Assembly (NCBI GenBank): GCA_947561395.2
Contig: OX387190.1
Span: forward strand, 21,446,858 to 21,510,857
Direction of reading: 5' to 3'
Source: Buxus sempervirens
Taxonomy: Eukaryota > Streptophyta > Magnoliopsida > Buxales > Buxaceae
DNA length: 64,000 nt
Position 1 is the first letter of the stretch, and each line of letters opens with the position of its first letter. Below the pieces are notes generated by a model. It searched no databases, was not told the DNA's origin, and was given only the letters and a program-made list of their open reading frames with translations. This document shows, piece after piece, positions 1 through 10,886 of this stretch. The position numbers and the translations under genes were made by a program.

Positions 1-68
1 AACAATCATCAAAAATCATTATCTCCTGGAAAGCCAGCACAGAATTTGAAGAAAATAAATTTTTGCCT

Positions 69-210
69 GTATCCGGATACTCAATCCGGATATAAGTGCT
101 CCTCCCCGTATCCGGATAATCATACCGGTACGTGTGAGCCTTAGCGTATCCGGTACCATGTACCGGATACCTTAAGGCCCTTTGTTATCCGGTCTGATGT
201 ACCGGATACC
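69..210. promoter_or_regulatory. Array of four 25-bp inverted repeats in U3
   Basis: Units start at 69, 108, 146 and about 185, a period of 38-39 bp. Each is a pair of TATCCGG / CCGGATA arms around a short loop. Unit 3 is the most complete, with arms GTATCCGGTAC and GTACCGGATAC around a 3-base loop. The array lies about 155 bp upstream of the TATA box. The same array occurs in the 3' LTR (18532-18673) and beside both antisense genes. A transcription-factor or enhancer role is inferred. Confidence 0.85.
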
Positions 211-365
211 TTAAGTTTGCTCAAAATTAGGGTTTTCCGAGAGCTTTTCACTTTTACCATCATGTCCCTCATTAAATGAAGGGAAATCGCGGAAATAACC
301 TTAGGGTTTAGGTTGGAGGGGTTCTAGACATTAAGTTGTGTCTACCAATGACCTTAGCCTTTGCC

Positions 366-373
366 TATAAATA
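366..373 (+). promoter_or_regulatory. TATA box of the E1 5' LTR
   Basis: TATAAATA in the context CCTATAAATAGGAGCC, a classical plant core promoter. The same box is at 18830-18837 in the 3' LTR and at 43829-43836 in the related solo LTR. Confidence 0.8.
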
Positions 374-2257
374 GGAGCCTCCTCCTTGAGCAAATGGCAC
401 ACAACTCTTGTTTTGAATTCTCGCAAAGAAGAACTCCAAGAGAAGAAGGAAACCGCTGTGGAATCGCCTCCAGCACTCAGGTAAGCCTCAACTTTTCTTT
501 TTATTTTTTGTCTTTACATTCCTAGATCTAGATCTCTTCTTCTACCTTTCTGTAGTGTAAAGCCTTGTTTGCATGTGTGGAAATCCTTCCCCGGCTCAAA
601 GTATCTCAAGACTCCCCTAGCCGTAAAACGTGAAGGCGGATCTAGGAGAAACGAGACTGGGGATTGACCCTAGTGCTAGAACCTATGTAGCATAAGGCCT
701 TTTTGATTGATTGTAAACCGTTCCATATTCAAAGTACCCTTGATTATCTTAAAGAGAACAGAGGGAAACGATAATGGAACGGAACCCTAGGCTATGCTAG
801 AACCTATTTTATTGAATCTATATGCATGTGTATGGATCTTGCTAGGTTTTTTTCACTTTTGCACACATATCACTATTTTGGCGGGATAGGCTCATATTTG
901 GGTTTATTGCATTTATTGTGATAAATCTCAAATAAATGGCCTCAATCAATTCTGGAATGCCTTTCGGATGATTTTGAAGTATTTGTGTTCATCTTACATG
1001 AATTTCATTTTTTATCAATTTTCGGATTTGGTTTTTACTCAAAAATGGCTTAGCTTGACAGCACCTGTACCCCTACTTCGGACGTCCTTAACTTCATCAT
1101 CCGGATGAATTTTGGGACGATTCTAGAACCATGGGAAAGGTGAGGCTGTCTAGTTTATGTCCACCAAATTTCACAAATTTCTATCTAGCCGATTTTTGAC
1201 ACCTCTCTGTCGAAGTTAAGTGGACAGTTCAGGTCCAAGTACAGAACTTGTCACTTCGACGGACCGCCATGTGTTTGTTTTATGTCCGATTCGAGTGATT
1301 TTTATTTCTGAGTACTCCTTTATGAGTCTATTTTCAAATCCAGTTGGTTTCATAATTTTTGAACTCCATTTGAATTATTGGTAGCCGATTTACTCAGAAC
1401 TGCTCATTTGCATTTTTCTGGGTAAATCTGTGATCTTCGGGGCCTGTTCGGGAGACCACCCAAGGCACACCCGAAGGGATTTTTGTATGAGGCTCGTTTC
1501 TATGAAAAGATGGCCATATAAACTTCAATCACACCAAATTTCACGGATTTCTATGTAGTGGAGTTTTCTAGACAATTTTCCAAAGTTGCCCACTTACCAC
1601 TTTTTCAAAATCCCCAACAGCAACTTTAAAGGAGTATAACTCCTAGATTTCTCACCGGAATGAAGTGAAATTTTGCATGAGACTCTTGTTTACCCTAATC
1701 TTTCAAATGGATTTGGTTTGGTTCAATTCAGAATTGGATTTGAATGATTTCAAGACAAAGGATCTTACTTTTTACCAAAATTCCCGGATTTGCCTCAACT
1801 TGGTTTTTGCCACTTTTGCTTTGATTTCCATCTTTTGAGATATTCCAGAAGTGATATTGACATAAGAGATGATCTAAAATCCATTTAGATCTTAATGTGA
1901 AAATATCATACATTGTTCCTTTTTCAAGGCTTTTTCATGATTTTTAGCAAGCTTTCTTACATTATTTTTTGCATGAACATACACTTGGCAACCACTTCGT
2001 GTGGATGAATGGGGGTGCCTAACACCTTCCCCCGTTCATAATCTAATCCCCTTACCCATCTCTGGATGTGATTTTTTAAGTAGGATTATTTTTTATCCTA
2101 GAATGTTTCTTTTGGCTATTTTTGCATACTTTTGAATCTTTGGTGTCCATTCTCACCCCAAAATCATGAATGGTGGCGACTCTCCCAACTTTTGCGTTGA
2201 GCCCGTGTGTTGACGGAGGGACGATCACTCCGGTGAATTTTTCGCATGTCTCACAAC

Positions 2258-2276
2258 TGGCGACTCTGCTGGGGAC
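2258..2276 (+). other. Primer-binding site of E1, tRNA-Arg type
   Basis: TGGCGACTCTGCTGGGGAC begins 2 bp after the LTR. It starts with TGG (complement of CCA) and resembles the complement of a plant tRNA-Arg acceptor/T-arm end, the primer known for Ogre elements. I compared it with tRNA-Arg from memory only. Confidence 0.8.
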
Positions 2277-2536
2277 TTGTGGATTTAAGCCTTTTTGTAT
2301 TTTGTTCATGCTTTCTTTACTTGTGAATGCTTGCTATTTTACTTATGTTATTTGTGCATATTTTTGTATCTTGAAATCTGATTGGGATACTTTGAAATCT
2401 AGATGGATAAAGGCATGCGTATATGGTGGTATTATGCTTAGGATCATGTTTATGGCCTTATCTTGTTGTGCATGTCTACTTGTTTTTTTTTTGTACCTTG
2501 TTTTAGGAGGTTTTAGTGCCATGTTTTGAGCACGAA

Positions 2537-3385
2537 AATAATGAGCACGAAAAAATGAAAACCTTGGTTGGTTATTTTTATCAATCAAATCAAAAAAAGT
2601 GGGACACTTGGAAGCCCTAGAATATTCCATGAAAACCTTGGTTGGTTATTTTTATCAATCAAATCAAACAAAAAAAAATGAAAACCTTGGTTGGTTATTT
2701 TTATCAATCAAATCAAAAAAATTGGGACACTTGGAAGCCCTAGAATATTCCATGAAAACCTTGGTTGGTTATTTTTATCAATCAAATCAAACAAAAAAAA
2801 ATGAAAACCTTGGTTGGTTATTTTTATCAATCAAATCAAAAAAATTGGGACCCTTGGAAGCCCTAGAATATTCCATGAAAACCTTGGTTGGTTATTTTTA
2901 TCAATCAAATCAAAACATTTGTGGGATACTTGGATAGAGTAGTCCAAGACACCTTTGGTTTGTTATTTTTATCAATCAAATCAAAACATTTGTGGGATAC
3001 TTGGATAGAGTAGTCCAAGACACCTTTGGTTGGTTATTTTTATCAATCAAATCAAAACATTTGTGGGATACTTGGATAGAGTAGTCCAAGACACCTTTGG
3101 TTGGTTATTTTTATCAATCAAATCAAAACATTTGTGGGATACTTGGATAGAGTAGTCCAAGACACCTTTGGTTGGTTATTTTTATCAATCAAATCAAAAC
3201 ATTTGTGGGATACTTGGAAGCCCTATAATTTTCCAAGACACCTTGGTTGGTTATTTTTATCAATCAAATCAAAAAAATTGGGACCCTTGGAAGCCCTAGA
3301 ATATTCCATAAAAACCTTGGTTGGTTATTTTTATCAATCAAATAAAAAATTTATGGGACCCTTGGAAGCCCTAGAATATTCCAAC
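2537..3385 (+). repeat. Tandem repeats in the E1 leader
   Basis: About twelve copies of a core (TTGGTTGGTTATTTTTATCA followed by ATCAAATCAAA) fill the untranslated leader between primer site and gag. Four copies starting near 2951, 3022, 3093 and 3164 are spaced exactly 71 bp apart. Flanking copies have alternative tails, and two tail types (ending in a 'ggaagccctagaatattcc' or a 'gatagagtagtccaagac' block) alternate in groups. Short reading frames here only read through the repeat. Role unknown; leaders of Tat elements are often repeat-rich. Confidence 0.85.
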
Positions 3386-3499
3386 ACAAAATCAAAATAA
3401 AAAAAAAAAAACAAACAAAAAAACAAAAAATCAAAAAAATCTGGATTGGTGTTCACCTAACCTACTGGTTTACATATATAGGGGTGTGACTCAAGTTAA

Positions 3500-6400
3500 A
3501 TGGAAGCTAACATGTTTTATTCATTTTTTACTCAGGTACATTTACACTTATTTGCAGTCATAGCTCCCGTGACCAGATCCAAAGCAAGAGCCATGAATAC
3601 TGAAGAGAACCAAGCCCAAGCTACCATCCCCGCTCAGGACTTTACTCAGCTGCAGGAGCAAGTGGCCGGTCTGGCCAAAATGCTGGGAGACTTACTGGCG
3701 GCTCAGGCCCAGCAGGCCCAAGCCCCGAACCAGGCATCTACTTCCCATCAGGCACCACCACCTCAGGCCTACATTCCGCCTCCGGTTCAGCCCATGCCTG
3801 AGCCCATTTCTGAACCAGTCCCTGAACCCATTCTGATCAGGGAAAATATGGCGGAGTCTGAGAAAGAGCTGGAGAAAGAAAAGGCCCGAGATGAGATGGA
3901 AAAGAAGATGCTGCTGAGGATAGAGAGGATTCAGGCAGAGCTGAAAGAGGTGAAGGGGGGAGGCAGCCATGCAGGCACCACCTTCGAAGACCTGTGCATG
4001 TACCCGGACGTCTGTCTACCGGCTAAGTTCAGGTGCCCGGATTTTGACAAGTTTGATGGCACGGGCTGCCCATTAAGCCATCTGAAACTATACTGCGGGG
4101 CCCTGTGCCAGTTTGGCCGGGACGATGGAATACTGATCCAGCTCTTCCAGAGGAGTCTGACCGGGTCAGCCCTTCGGTGGTTCGCTACAGTGGACCATGG
4201 AAGGATTAGAAGGTGGAAGGACTTGGCCGATGCTTTCCTGGACCAATATAAGTTCAACTCTGAGATCGTGCCGGACCGGTACGACATGATGAGGATGACC
4301 AAGGGGAAGGATGAACCGGTACGGCAGTACGCCAAAAGATGGAGAGAGGCCGCCTCCCAAGTCAGGCCACCTATGCAAGAGCCGGAGATGATCTCCACCT
4401 TTATGGGCACACTGGGGCAGCCCTTCTACAACCATCTGGTGGGTCAGATAACCACCAACTTTGCGGCCCTGGTTCAGGTGGCTGACCGGATTGAAGAAGG
4501 GGTCAGGTCAGGACGGCTGATAGACTACTCTACTCTGACTGGGCAGTCTGATTCCTCTGCCTCCATGGCCCAGAAGAAAGGGGCCGGATTTAAAAAGACG
4601 GGGGCCCGAAAAGAAGGAGAGGTGAACCTGGTCCAGGCTCCTCCAGCCAAGAAGCCACTGCACGTGAACATCTCGGCACCCCAACAGGCCCAGCAGGCCC
4701 AGCAGTCGTACCAGACCCCGCTGAATGTCAACTTCCCTCCCTCTGTGCCAGCTAACACAAGGAGGACTTTTTCTAAGGAGGAGCGGGATGCCTGGTTCGC
4801 AGCAAGAAAGAACCGGGTTTTCACCCCTCTACCAATATCTCTTTCCCAACTATTGCCAACCCTGCTAAAGGGTGAATACTTGACTCTGAAAGAGCCCAAC
4901 CCGAATGCCACCAGGGGGAGAAATTTTGATACATCGGTCACCTGTGATTTCCACATGGGTGCACCGGGGCATTCTACTGATAACTGCTGGGTGCTGAAGC
5001 ATGCGGTCCAGGACCTGTTGGACCAGAAGGCTTTGGTCTTTAACACTGCTGCACCCGCCCAGTCAGGAAATGATATTGGGCAGAATCCTCTGCCTTACCA
5101 CAATGGGGCAGGCCCATCCAACTCCATCACTGCCATATCTACCACCAGAAGGGCCTTTGACCCATCACAGCTCATAGCTCCCGTGGGGACCACGGTCCAG
5201 GTCCGATTTTTCCCAGAGGAGGAAGAGGAGGAGATCAACATGGTCTCCCAAAAAAATAATACAGCTGCTGAGGATATAAGTTCCTCTTTGAACCGGGTCT
5301 CATCTCTTATGACCCAGATGAATACTGCAAGGCCCGCATTGGTCTTCAATTGCAGTCCACCCACTTATTCTCCATCCAAGCCATCCAAGGCTCCACTGGT
5401 CATCAATCTTGACCCCACCACTGCTTCCATCACTTCTTCTGTCCCCACAAAATCCAAACTTCAACCCCTGGTTGTAAATGTGCAGCCAGCCCATACTATC
5501 CCTAAACCGGCCCATACATCCCGGTCCAAACTCCTGCCACTAGTGGTTGACATCCCTAAATTAGCCTATTCAGAGGCCGTTGTACCATGGAACTACAGCG
5601 AGGGAATCACGGCTACGGTTCCAGCGGTTAGAAACCTGAACCAGGAGGAGGTGAACCTCATGACGAGGTCAGGGAGATGTGCAGGGGGTGAAGAGAAAGA
5701 AAAAGAGACAGAAGTGGAGAAAGAAAAAAGAGAAAATGAAGAAAAAAGAAAACAGAAGGGAAAAAATAAAGTGGGAGAAGACACCCCCCAGGGTGCAGAA
5801 AATGAGGCAGCAGACCTCATAAAAATAATAAAAAAGAGTGAATTCAATCTTGTGGATCAGCTAAACAAGGTCCCGGCCCAGATTTCAATACTGGGCCTTT
5901 TGCTGAATTCTGAAAAGCACAGGGATGCATTGTTAAGGGTGCTACAGAGTGCACACGTATCCCAGACCATTGATCCAGACCAGCTTGGTAAAATGGTTGG
6001 TCAAATCTTGTCACATAATGTGATAAGTTTCTCAGAGGGTGAGATCAGCCCAGGTGGGTGTTATCATGTGGACCCTTTGCACATCACTGTGCTTTGTAAG
6101 GGCTGCATGGTTGCACGGGTTTTAATCGACAACGGGTCAGCGTTAAACGTTTGCCCGTTAATCACTTTTACCAAGCTGGGTCTGGACCAGTCAAGGATCA
6201 AGCAAAATGGGCGGATAGTAAGGGCTTTTGATAGCTCCAAGACCCACTCCCTAGGGGAGATTGAACTGCCGGTCACAATTGGGCCGAATATCTTTAACAT
6301 CACATTTGAGGTGATGGATATACCCGCAGCCTTCAATCTGCTCCTAGGAAGGCCGTGGATACATTCGGCTAGGGCAATACCATCCACGCTCCACCAAAGG

Positions 6401-7318
6401 GTGAAATATGTAAGAGGGCAAAGGGTGATAACAGTCCTAGCCGAAAACTTGGTGCCGCCCATTGTGTCACCTGATGTACCCTTGATCAATGTGGACCTAA
6501 CTGTCGACAAGATTGCATTCCACTCATTTCAATTTGAGGCGGTCAATTACATACCTGGGGGGTGTGAGAAAAAGAGAGAAAAGGGGACCACTGCAGAAAG
6601 GATGGTCAAGAAAGTGATGGAGAAATACCACTTTCACCCAGGGAAAGGCCTGGGGATCAATCTGCAGGGGATGGTGGAGCCAATCACGGCTAAGAAACTA
6701 ATCCCCAAGGTAGGGTTGGGCTTCAAGCCCAGAGGCTGGAGAAGAATGAAGCACGAAGAAGGGGAGAGCAGAAGCAAAGGAAAACTCCCTCATTTAAGGG
6801 AAAGTTTCCCTAAACCCGCTTATATAATCCAAATTTCTCCTCCTATGGACCAATCAAAACCCCCATACCGAAATGTCAACCCATTTCAGAAGCCTGTTGT
6901 TTCGGCCCTACAACCCTATAACCCATCTCCAATACTGGGAGCAGCAGATGGGCCTGGACCACAGCCCGAGCAGCAGGTGGACTTTTCTGAAGATGTTGGT
7001 GCATTCTTCGCCATGACTGAGGGCGAAAAGACAGGGGTAGACATGGAACTACCATTCATTGACTGGGCCGCAGTAAAGGTTCCAGACAAGGTCATTTCTG
7101 AACTGGGCCCTGCAACAGAAAAGGGCAGTACCCACCCGGTGATGATGGCATCGGAAGCTGGGCTTGAGGAGCGGGCTTTCCCTATTTCCCCTGCTCCCCA
7201 AAATTTTGTACTGAACAATTGGGAGGAAACTCCCCTTACCTTTGAAGCAGCGTTAGTTCGGCAAACTGACGCGGCTTCCAAAAAAAAAAACTCCAATAGT
7301 GGATTGCCATTTCCCTGA
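3500..7318 (+). CDS. gag-pro: E1 gag-protease polyprotein
   Basis: A 1272-residue open frame. Residues 45-80 are Gln/Ala-rich and may form a coil; a Pro-rich stretch follows, then a charged helix (about 115-150). Residues about 170-340 are a retrotransposon gag domain (FDKFDG, ALRWF, DLADAFLDQYKFN, QYAKRWRE). A His/Cys-containing segment (CDFHMGAPGHSTDNCW, near 495) is an atypical zinc-knuckle-like site. The aspartic protease lies around 860-975 with the active site VLIDNGSALNV and the later LLLGRPWIHSA motif. Residues about 1035-1085 contain a glycine-rich G-patch-like motif (FHPGKGLGINLQG, GLGFKPRGW). The frame ends just after an A11 run at 7280-7290, where pol continues in another frame. 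The natural start is uncertain: residues near 22 (IAPVTRSKAR) look like a former MAPVTRSK start with ATG changed to ATA. Confidence 0.9.
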   Translation: MEANMFYSFFTQVHLHLFAVIAPVTRSKARAMNTEENQAQATIPAQDFTQLQEQVAGLAKMLGDLLAAQAQQAQAPNQASTSHQAPPPQAYIPPPVQPMPEPISEPVPEPILIRENMAESEKELEKEKARDEMEKKMLLRIERIQAELKEVKGGGSHAGTTFEDLCMYPDVCLPAKFRCPDFDKFDGTGCPLSHLKLYCGALCQFGRDDGILIQLFQRSLTGSALRWFATVDHGRIRRWKDLADAFLDQYKFNSEIVPDRYDMMRMTKGKDEPVRQYAKRWREAASQVRPPMQEPEMISTFMGTLGQPFYNHLVGQITTNFAALVQVADRIEEGVRSGRLIDYSTLTGQSDSSASMAQKKGAGFKKTGARKEGEVNLVQAPPAKKPLHVNISAPQQAQQAQQSYQTPLNVNFPPSVPANTRRTFSKEERDAWFAARKNRVFTPLPISLSQLLPTLLKGEYLTLKEPNPNATRGRNFDTSVTCDFHMGAPGHSTDNCWVLKHAVQDLLDQKALVFNTAAPAQSGNDIGQNPLPYHNGAGPSNSITAISTTRRAFDPSQLIAPVGTTVQVRFFPEEEEEEINMVSQKNNTAAEDISSSLNRVSSLMTQMNTARPALVFNCSPPTYSPSKPSKAPLVINLDPTTASITSSVPTKSKLQPLVVNVQPAHTIPKPAHTSRSKLLPLVVDIPKLAYSEAVVPWNYSEGITATVPAVRNLNQEEVNLMTRSGRCAGGEEKEKETEVEKEKRENEEKRKQKGKNKVGEDTPQGAENEAADLIKIIKKSEFNLVDQLNKVPAQISILGLLLNSEKHRDALLRVLQSAHVSQTIDPDQLGKMVGQILSHNVISFSEGEISPGGCYHVDPLHITVLCKGCMVARVLIDNGSALNVCPLITFTKLGLDQSRIKQNGRIVRAFDSSKTHSLGEIELPVTIGPNIFNITFEVMDIPAAFNLLLGRPWIHSARAIPSTLHQRVKYVRGQRVITVLAENLVPPIVSPDVPLINVDLTVDKIAFHSFQFEAVNYIPGGCEKKREKGTTAERMVKKVMEKYHFHPGKGLGINLQGMVEPITAKKLIPKVGLGFKPRGWRRMKHEEGESRSKGKLPHLRESFPKPAYIIQISPPMDQSKPPYRNVNPFQKPVVSALQPYNPSPILGAADGPGPQPEQQVDFSEDVGAFFAMTEGEKTGVDMELPFIDWAAVKVPDKVISELGPATEKGSTHPVMMASEAGLEERAFPISPAPQNFVLNNWEETPLTFEAALVRQTDAASKKKNSNSGLPFP

Positions 7319-10300
7319 AGGTTCTAATGGGCCTTCGTCTTCAGGGGAATTATGTTTAGAAGGCCCACAAAAAACCCAAAAAGATTTTTCGATTTTTTCT
7401 AGGAAATTTAAATTTTTCAAAAAGGTCCAAACCACTTATGAACCATATAATCAGACCGAATTGGACCAGGTTGAATATGACTTCGACCTTGAGCTCGACT
7501 TTGATCTCATGGGGGTCGAAGAAGAGACCGAGGTCGAAGAAGAAGACGTTCCAAAAGAAATTGAATACCAATTGGAACGTAATGAAAAAGGGGTCCAACC
7601 TAATATTGAGGAGACCATACCCATAAACCTTGGGACCAAAGAGGACCCAAAAATTGTAAAAATCGGGTCATGCTTGTCTGATGTGCAGAAAAATGAAATG
7701 TCACAATTCTTGGCAGACTACAAAGATGTGTTCGCTTGGTCATATCGGGACATGCCGGGGTTGGACACGGACATGGTGGTGCATAAGTTGCCAATTTTGC
7801 CAGGGGTTAAGCCGATTAAGCAGAAGCTGAGAAGATTGAAACCTGAATGGACTCTGAAGGTCAAGGATTAAGTGGTCAAACAGTTCCAAGCTGGATTTCT
7901 GGCAGTCTCTACGTACCCTGAATGGCTCGCAAACATAGTGCCGGTACCAAAGAAGGACGGGAAGGTCCGAATGTGCGTGGATTATAGAGACTTGAACAGG
8001 GCAAGCCCAAAGGACGATTTTCCGCTTCCACACATCGACATTCTGGTCGATAATACTGCGGTACATAGCCTGTTCTCTTTTATGGATGGGTTCTCGGGAT
8101 ATAATCAGATCAAGATGGCTAAGGAAGATCAAGAGAAAACAGCATTTATTACACCTTGGGGCACATTCCACTACACGGTCATGCCATTTGGGCTTAAAAA
8201 CGCTGGGGCAACATACCAGCGGGCCATGACTGCACTATTTCATGACATGATCCATAAGGAGATGGAGGTCTACGTGGACGATATGATTGCCAAATCATGC
8301 AAAGAGGAGGACCACTTGATCAATCTGAAGAAGGTGTTTGATCGGCTCAGGAAGTACAGTCTACGGCTTAACCCGGCTAAATGCGTCTTTGGGGCTACAT
8401 CAGGGAAGTTACTGGGGTTTATAGTGAGCCGAAGAGGAATTGAAATTGACCCGGCAAAAGCCAAGGCCATAATTGAAATGCCAGCACCCAGAACCGAGAA
8501 GGAGGTCAGGGGTTTTCTTGGAAGGATTCAATACATAAGCCGGTTCATAGCGCAGCTCACTGCTATCTATGAACCAATTTTCAAACTTTTGAGGAAAGAT
8601 AACCCGACGGTCTGGAATGAGGACTGCCAGCAGGCATTTGATACAATAAAGAGGTATTTACTGAACCCGCCGGTACTAGTGCCACCAACTCCAGGAAGAC
8701 CACTGATCCTGTACTTGTCAGTGTTGGAAACGTCGATGGGATGTGTCTTGGGGCAGCATGATGAGACTGGTAGAAAAGAAAGGGCAATTTACTATCTGAG
8801 TAAAAAATTCACGGAATATGAAGCCAAGTACTCACCATTGGAAAAGACTTGCTGTGCTCTAGTGTGGGCTACTCAGAGGCTAAGGCATTATTTCCTTAGT
8901 CACTCCACACTATTGATATCCCGGATGGACCCGCTGAAATATTTATTTGAGAAACCGGCACTGACTGGCAGAACGGCTAAGTGGCAACTACTACTGTCCG
9001 AGTTTGACCTCACATATATCACCCAGAAGGCGATCAAGGGTCAAGCCATAGCTGATCACCGGGCTGCACATCCTTTGCCAGAATATCAACCCTTGAAGAC
9101 CAACTTCCCAAATGAAGCAATTCTGTACACTGAAGAGGAAGACAGTGAGAGTTCTTGGCAGATGTTCTTTGATGGGGCCGCCAATATGAATGGGAACGGA
9201 ATAGGGGCAGTCTTGGTTAAACCAGATGGTTCACACATCCCAATTGCAGTAAAGCTGAGATTCCAGTGCACCAATAACATAGCAGAATATGAAGCATGCA
9301 TAATTGGATTGCAAGCAGCCATGGATCATGGAGTAGAGGAACTTGACGTATACGGGGATTCGAGTCTTATCATCTTCCAAACAACTGGTGAGTGGAAAAC
9401 CAAGGATCACAAATTGATCCCCTATCACCAGTATTTGGAAGAAATAAGCACAAATTTTACTCGAATTTCCTTCAACTATATGCCAAGGGCCAAGAATCAG
9501 TTTGCGGATGCTCTAGCAACCTTGGCTTCAATGGTCAGCATATCAGAAGGAGTAGACATCAGACCACTGGAAATTGAGGTCCGAGATGAACCGGCTTACT
9601 GTCTCGTTCTAGAGGGAGCACCAGAAGAAGAAACACCATGGTTTCAAGATATCAAAAATTTCTTGAACAATCGGAGTTTGCCAGAAAATGCCACTGCTAC
9701 TGAGAAGAGGACAATACAGAGATTGGCTGGTCAATTTCTGTTAAGTGGTGGACATGTGTACAAGAGGTCATATAACGACATTCTGCTAAGATGTGTTGCC
9801 AAGGCTGAATCGGAAAGGCTGATTGAGACTGTACATGGAGGAGTCTGTGGGCCCCATATGAGTGGGCACATGCTGGCTAAGAAGATCCTGAGGCTGGGAT
9901 ACTACTGGACAACCATGGAGCATGATTGCTGTATACATGTCAGGAGGTGCCATCAATTCCAAATCTATGCAGATAACAAGCATGCACCCCCTGGTGAGCT
10001 GCACAACATGACATCACCCTGGCCCTTCTCTATGTGGGGCATAGATGTCATCGGCATGATCTCCCCTAAGGCATCGAATGGGCACAGATTCATCTTGGTG
10101 GCAATTGATTATTTCACTAAGTGGGTGGAAGCAGCTTCATATGTGAACATCACAAGCAACCATGTTATTAAATTTTTGAAGCACAATATCATTTGTCGCT
10201 ATGGACTGCCAAATGCCATAGTATCCGACAATGCTTCAAATATTAAGAACAAGGACATGAAGAAAATTTGTGAGCAGTTTCAGATCACCCATCATAAGTC

Positions 10301-10886
10301 AGCTCCGTACAGGCCAAAGATGAATGGGGCAGTGGAAGCAGCAAACAAGAATATAAAGAAAATCATCCAGAAGATGGTAGTGAGCTACAAAGATTGGCAT
10401 GAAATGCTACCACTTGCTCTACATGCCTACAGAACCTCGATCCGGACTTCAACTGGAGCAACCCCGTACTCCTTAGTCTATGGGATGGAAGCAGTCTTGC
10501 CCGTGGAAGTAGAGATCCCTTCACTCCGAGTGCTCATGGAAGCAGAACTAGAAGAAGCTGAATGGATCCAGTCAAGACATGATCAACTTAACCTGATAGA
10601 AGAAAAACGGTTGAAAGCAATTTGCCATGGACAGTTGTACCAGAAGAGAATGGCCCGGGCTTACAATAAGAAAGTGAGGCCCAGAACTTTCCAAGAAGGA
10701 GACTTAGTGCTAAAGAAAATTCTACCATTTTTGGAAGACCCTCGTGGTAAGTTCAAGCCCAATTGGGAAGGCCCATATGTCGTCAAGAAAGTCCTGTCAG
10801 GGGGAGCACTCATCTTGGCAGAAATGGATGGGTCAGATTTTCCTGAGCCCATTAACTCTGATGCGGTAAAAAGGTATTTTCCTTGA
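7299..10886 (+). pseudogene. pol: E1 pol: RT, RNase H, aRNase H, integrase (one internal stop)
   Basis: The frame is +1 relative to gag-protease and overlaps it by 20 bp. 7299-7868 encodes an acidic linker and the start of RT (VFAWSYRDMPGLD). A TAA at 7869-7871 (LKVKD*VVKQFQ) interrupts RT without changing frame, then 1004 codons run to 10886. RT: YVDD at 8271-8282, PFGLKNAGATYQRAM just before it. gRNase H follows, then an archaeal-type RNase H (FFDGAANMNGNGIG, NNIAEYEACIIGL, YGDSSLI) that is diagnostic of the Tat lineage. Integrase keeps the D-D-E residues (GIDVIG, VSDNASN, GAVEAANKN). Its zinc domain has CHQFQ where CHxCQ is usual, so the last zinc ligand seems lost. The protein ends SDAVKRYFP, a typical Tat pol end. 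Confidence 0.9.

Larger units (their letters stand above)
1..2255 (+). repeat. 5' LTR of E1 (first 22 bp outside the window)
   Basis: This matches 18464-20716 nearly base for base, with scattered single-base differences and few indels. It ends in ...TCTCACA at 2255, followed by a 2-bp spacer and the primer site. The matching 3' LTR starts with TGTAGACACC, so the ends are TG...CA. U3 contains four phased inverted repeats (69-210). A TATAAATA box lies at 366-373. The rest is non-coding R/U5. Confidence 0.95.

Noticed and set aside
69..210. CRISPR-like array (short palindromic repeats at constant spacing)
   Set aside because: The DNA is a plant LTR, spacers are 14 bp and similar among copies, and no cas genes exist. 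The units are promoter-side inverted repeats.
2258..2276. tRNA gene
   Set aside because: Only a primer-binding site; no cloverleaf around it. I found no tRNA gene elsewhere either.
2599..3400. Coding frames of 99-112 codons in the E1 leader
   Set aside because: They read through the tandem repeat and encode only its translation (GYFYQSNQ repeats).
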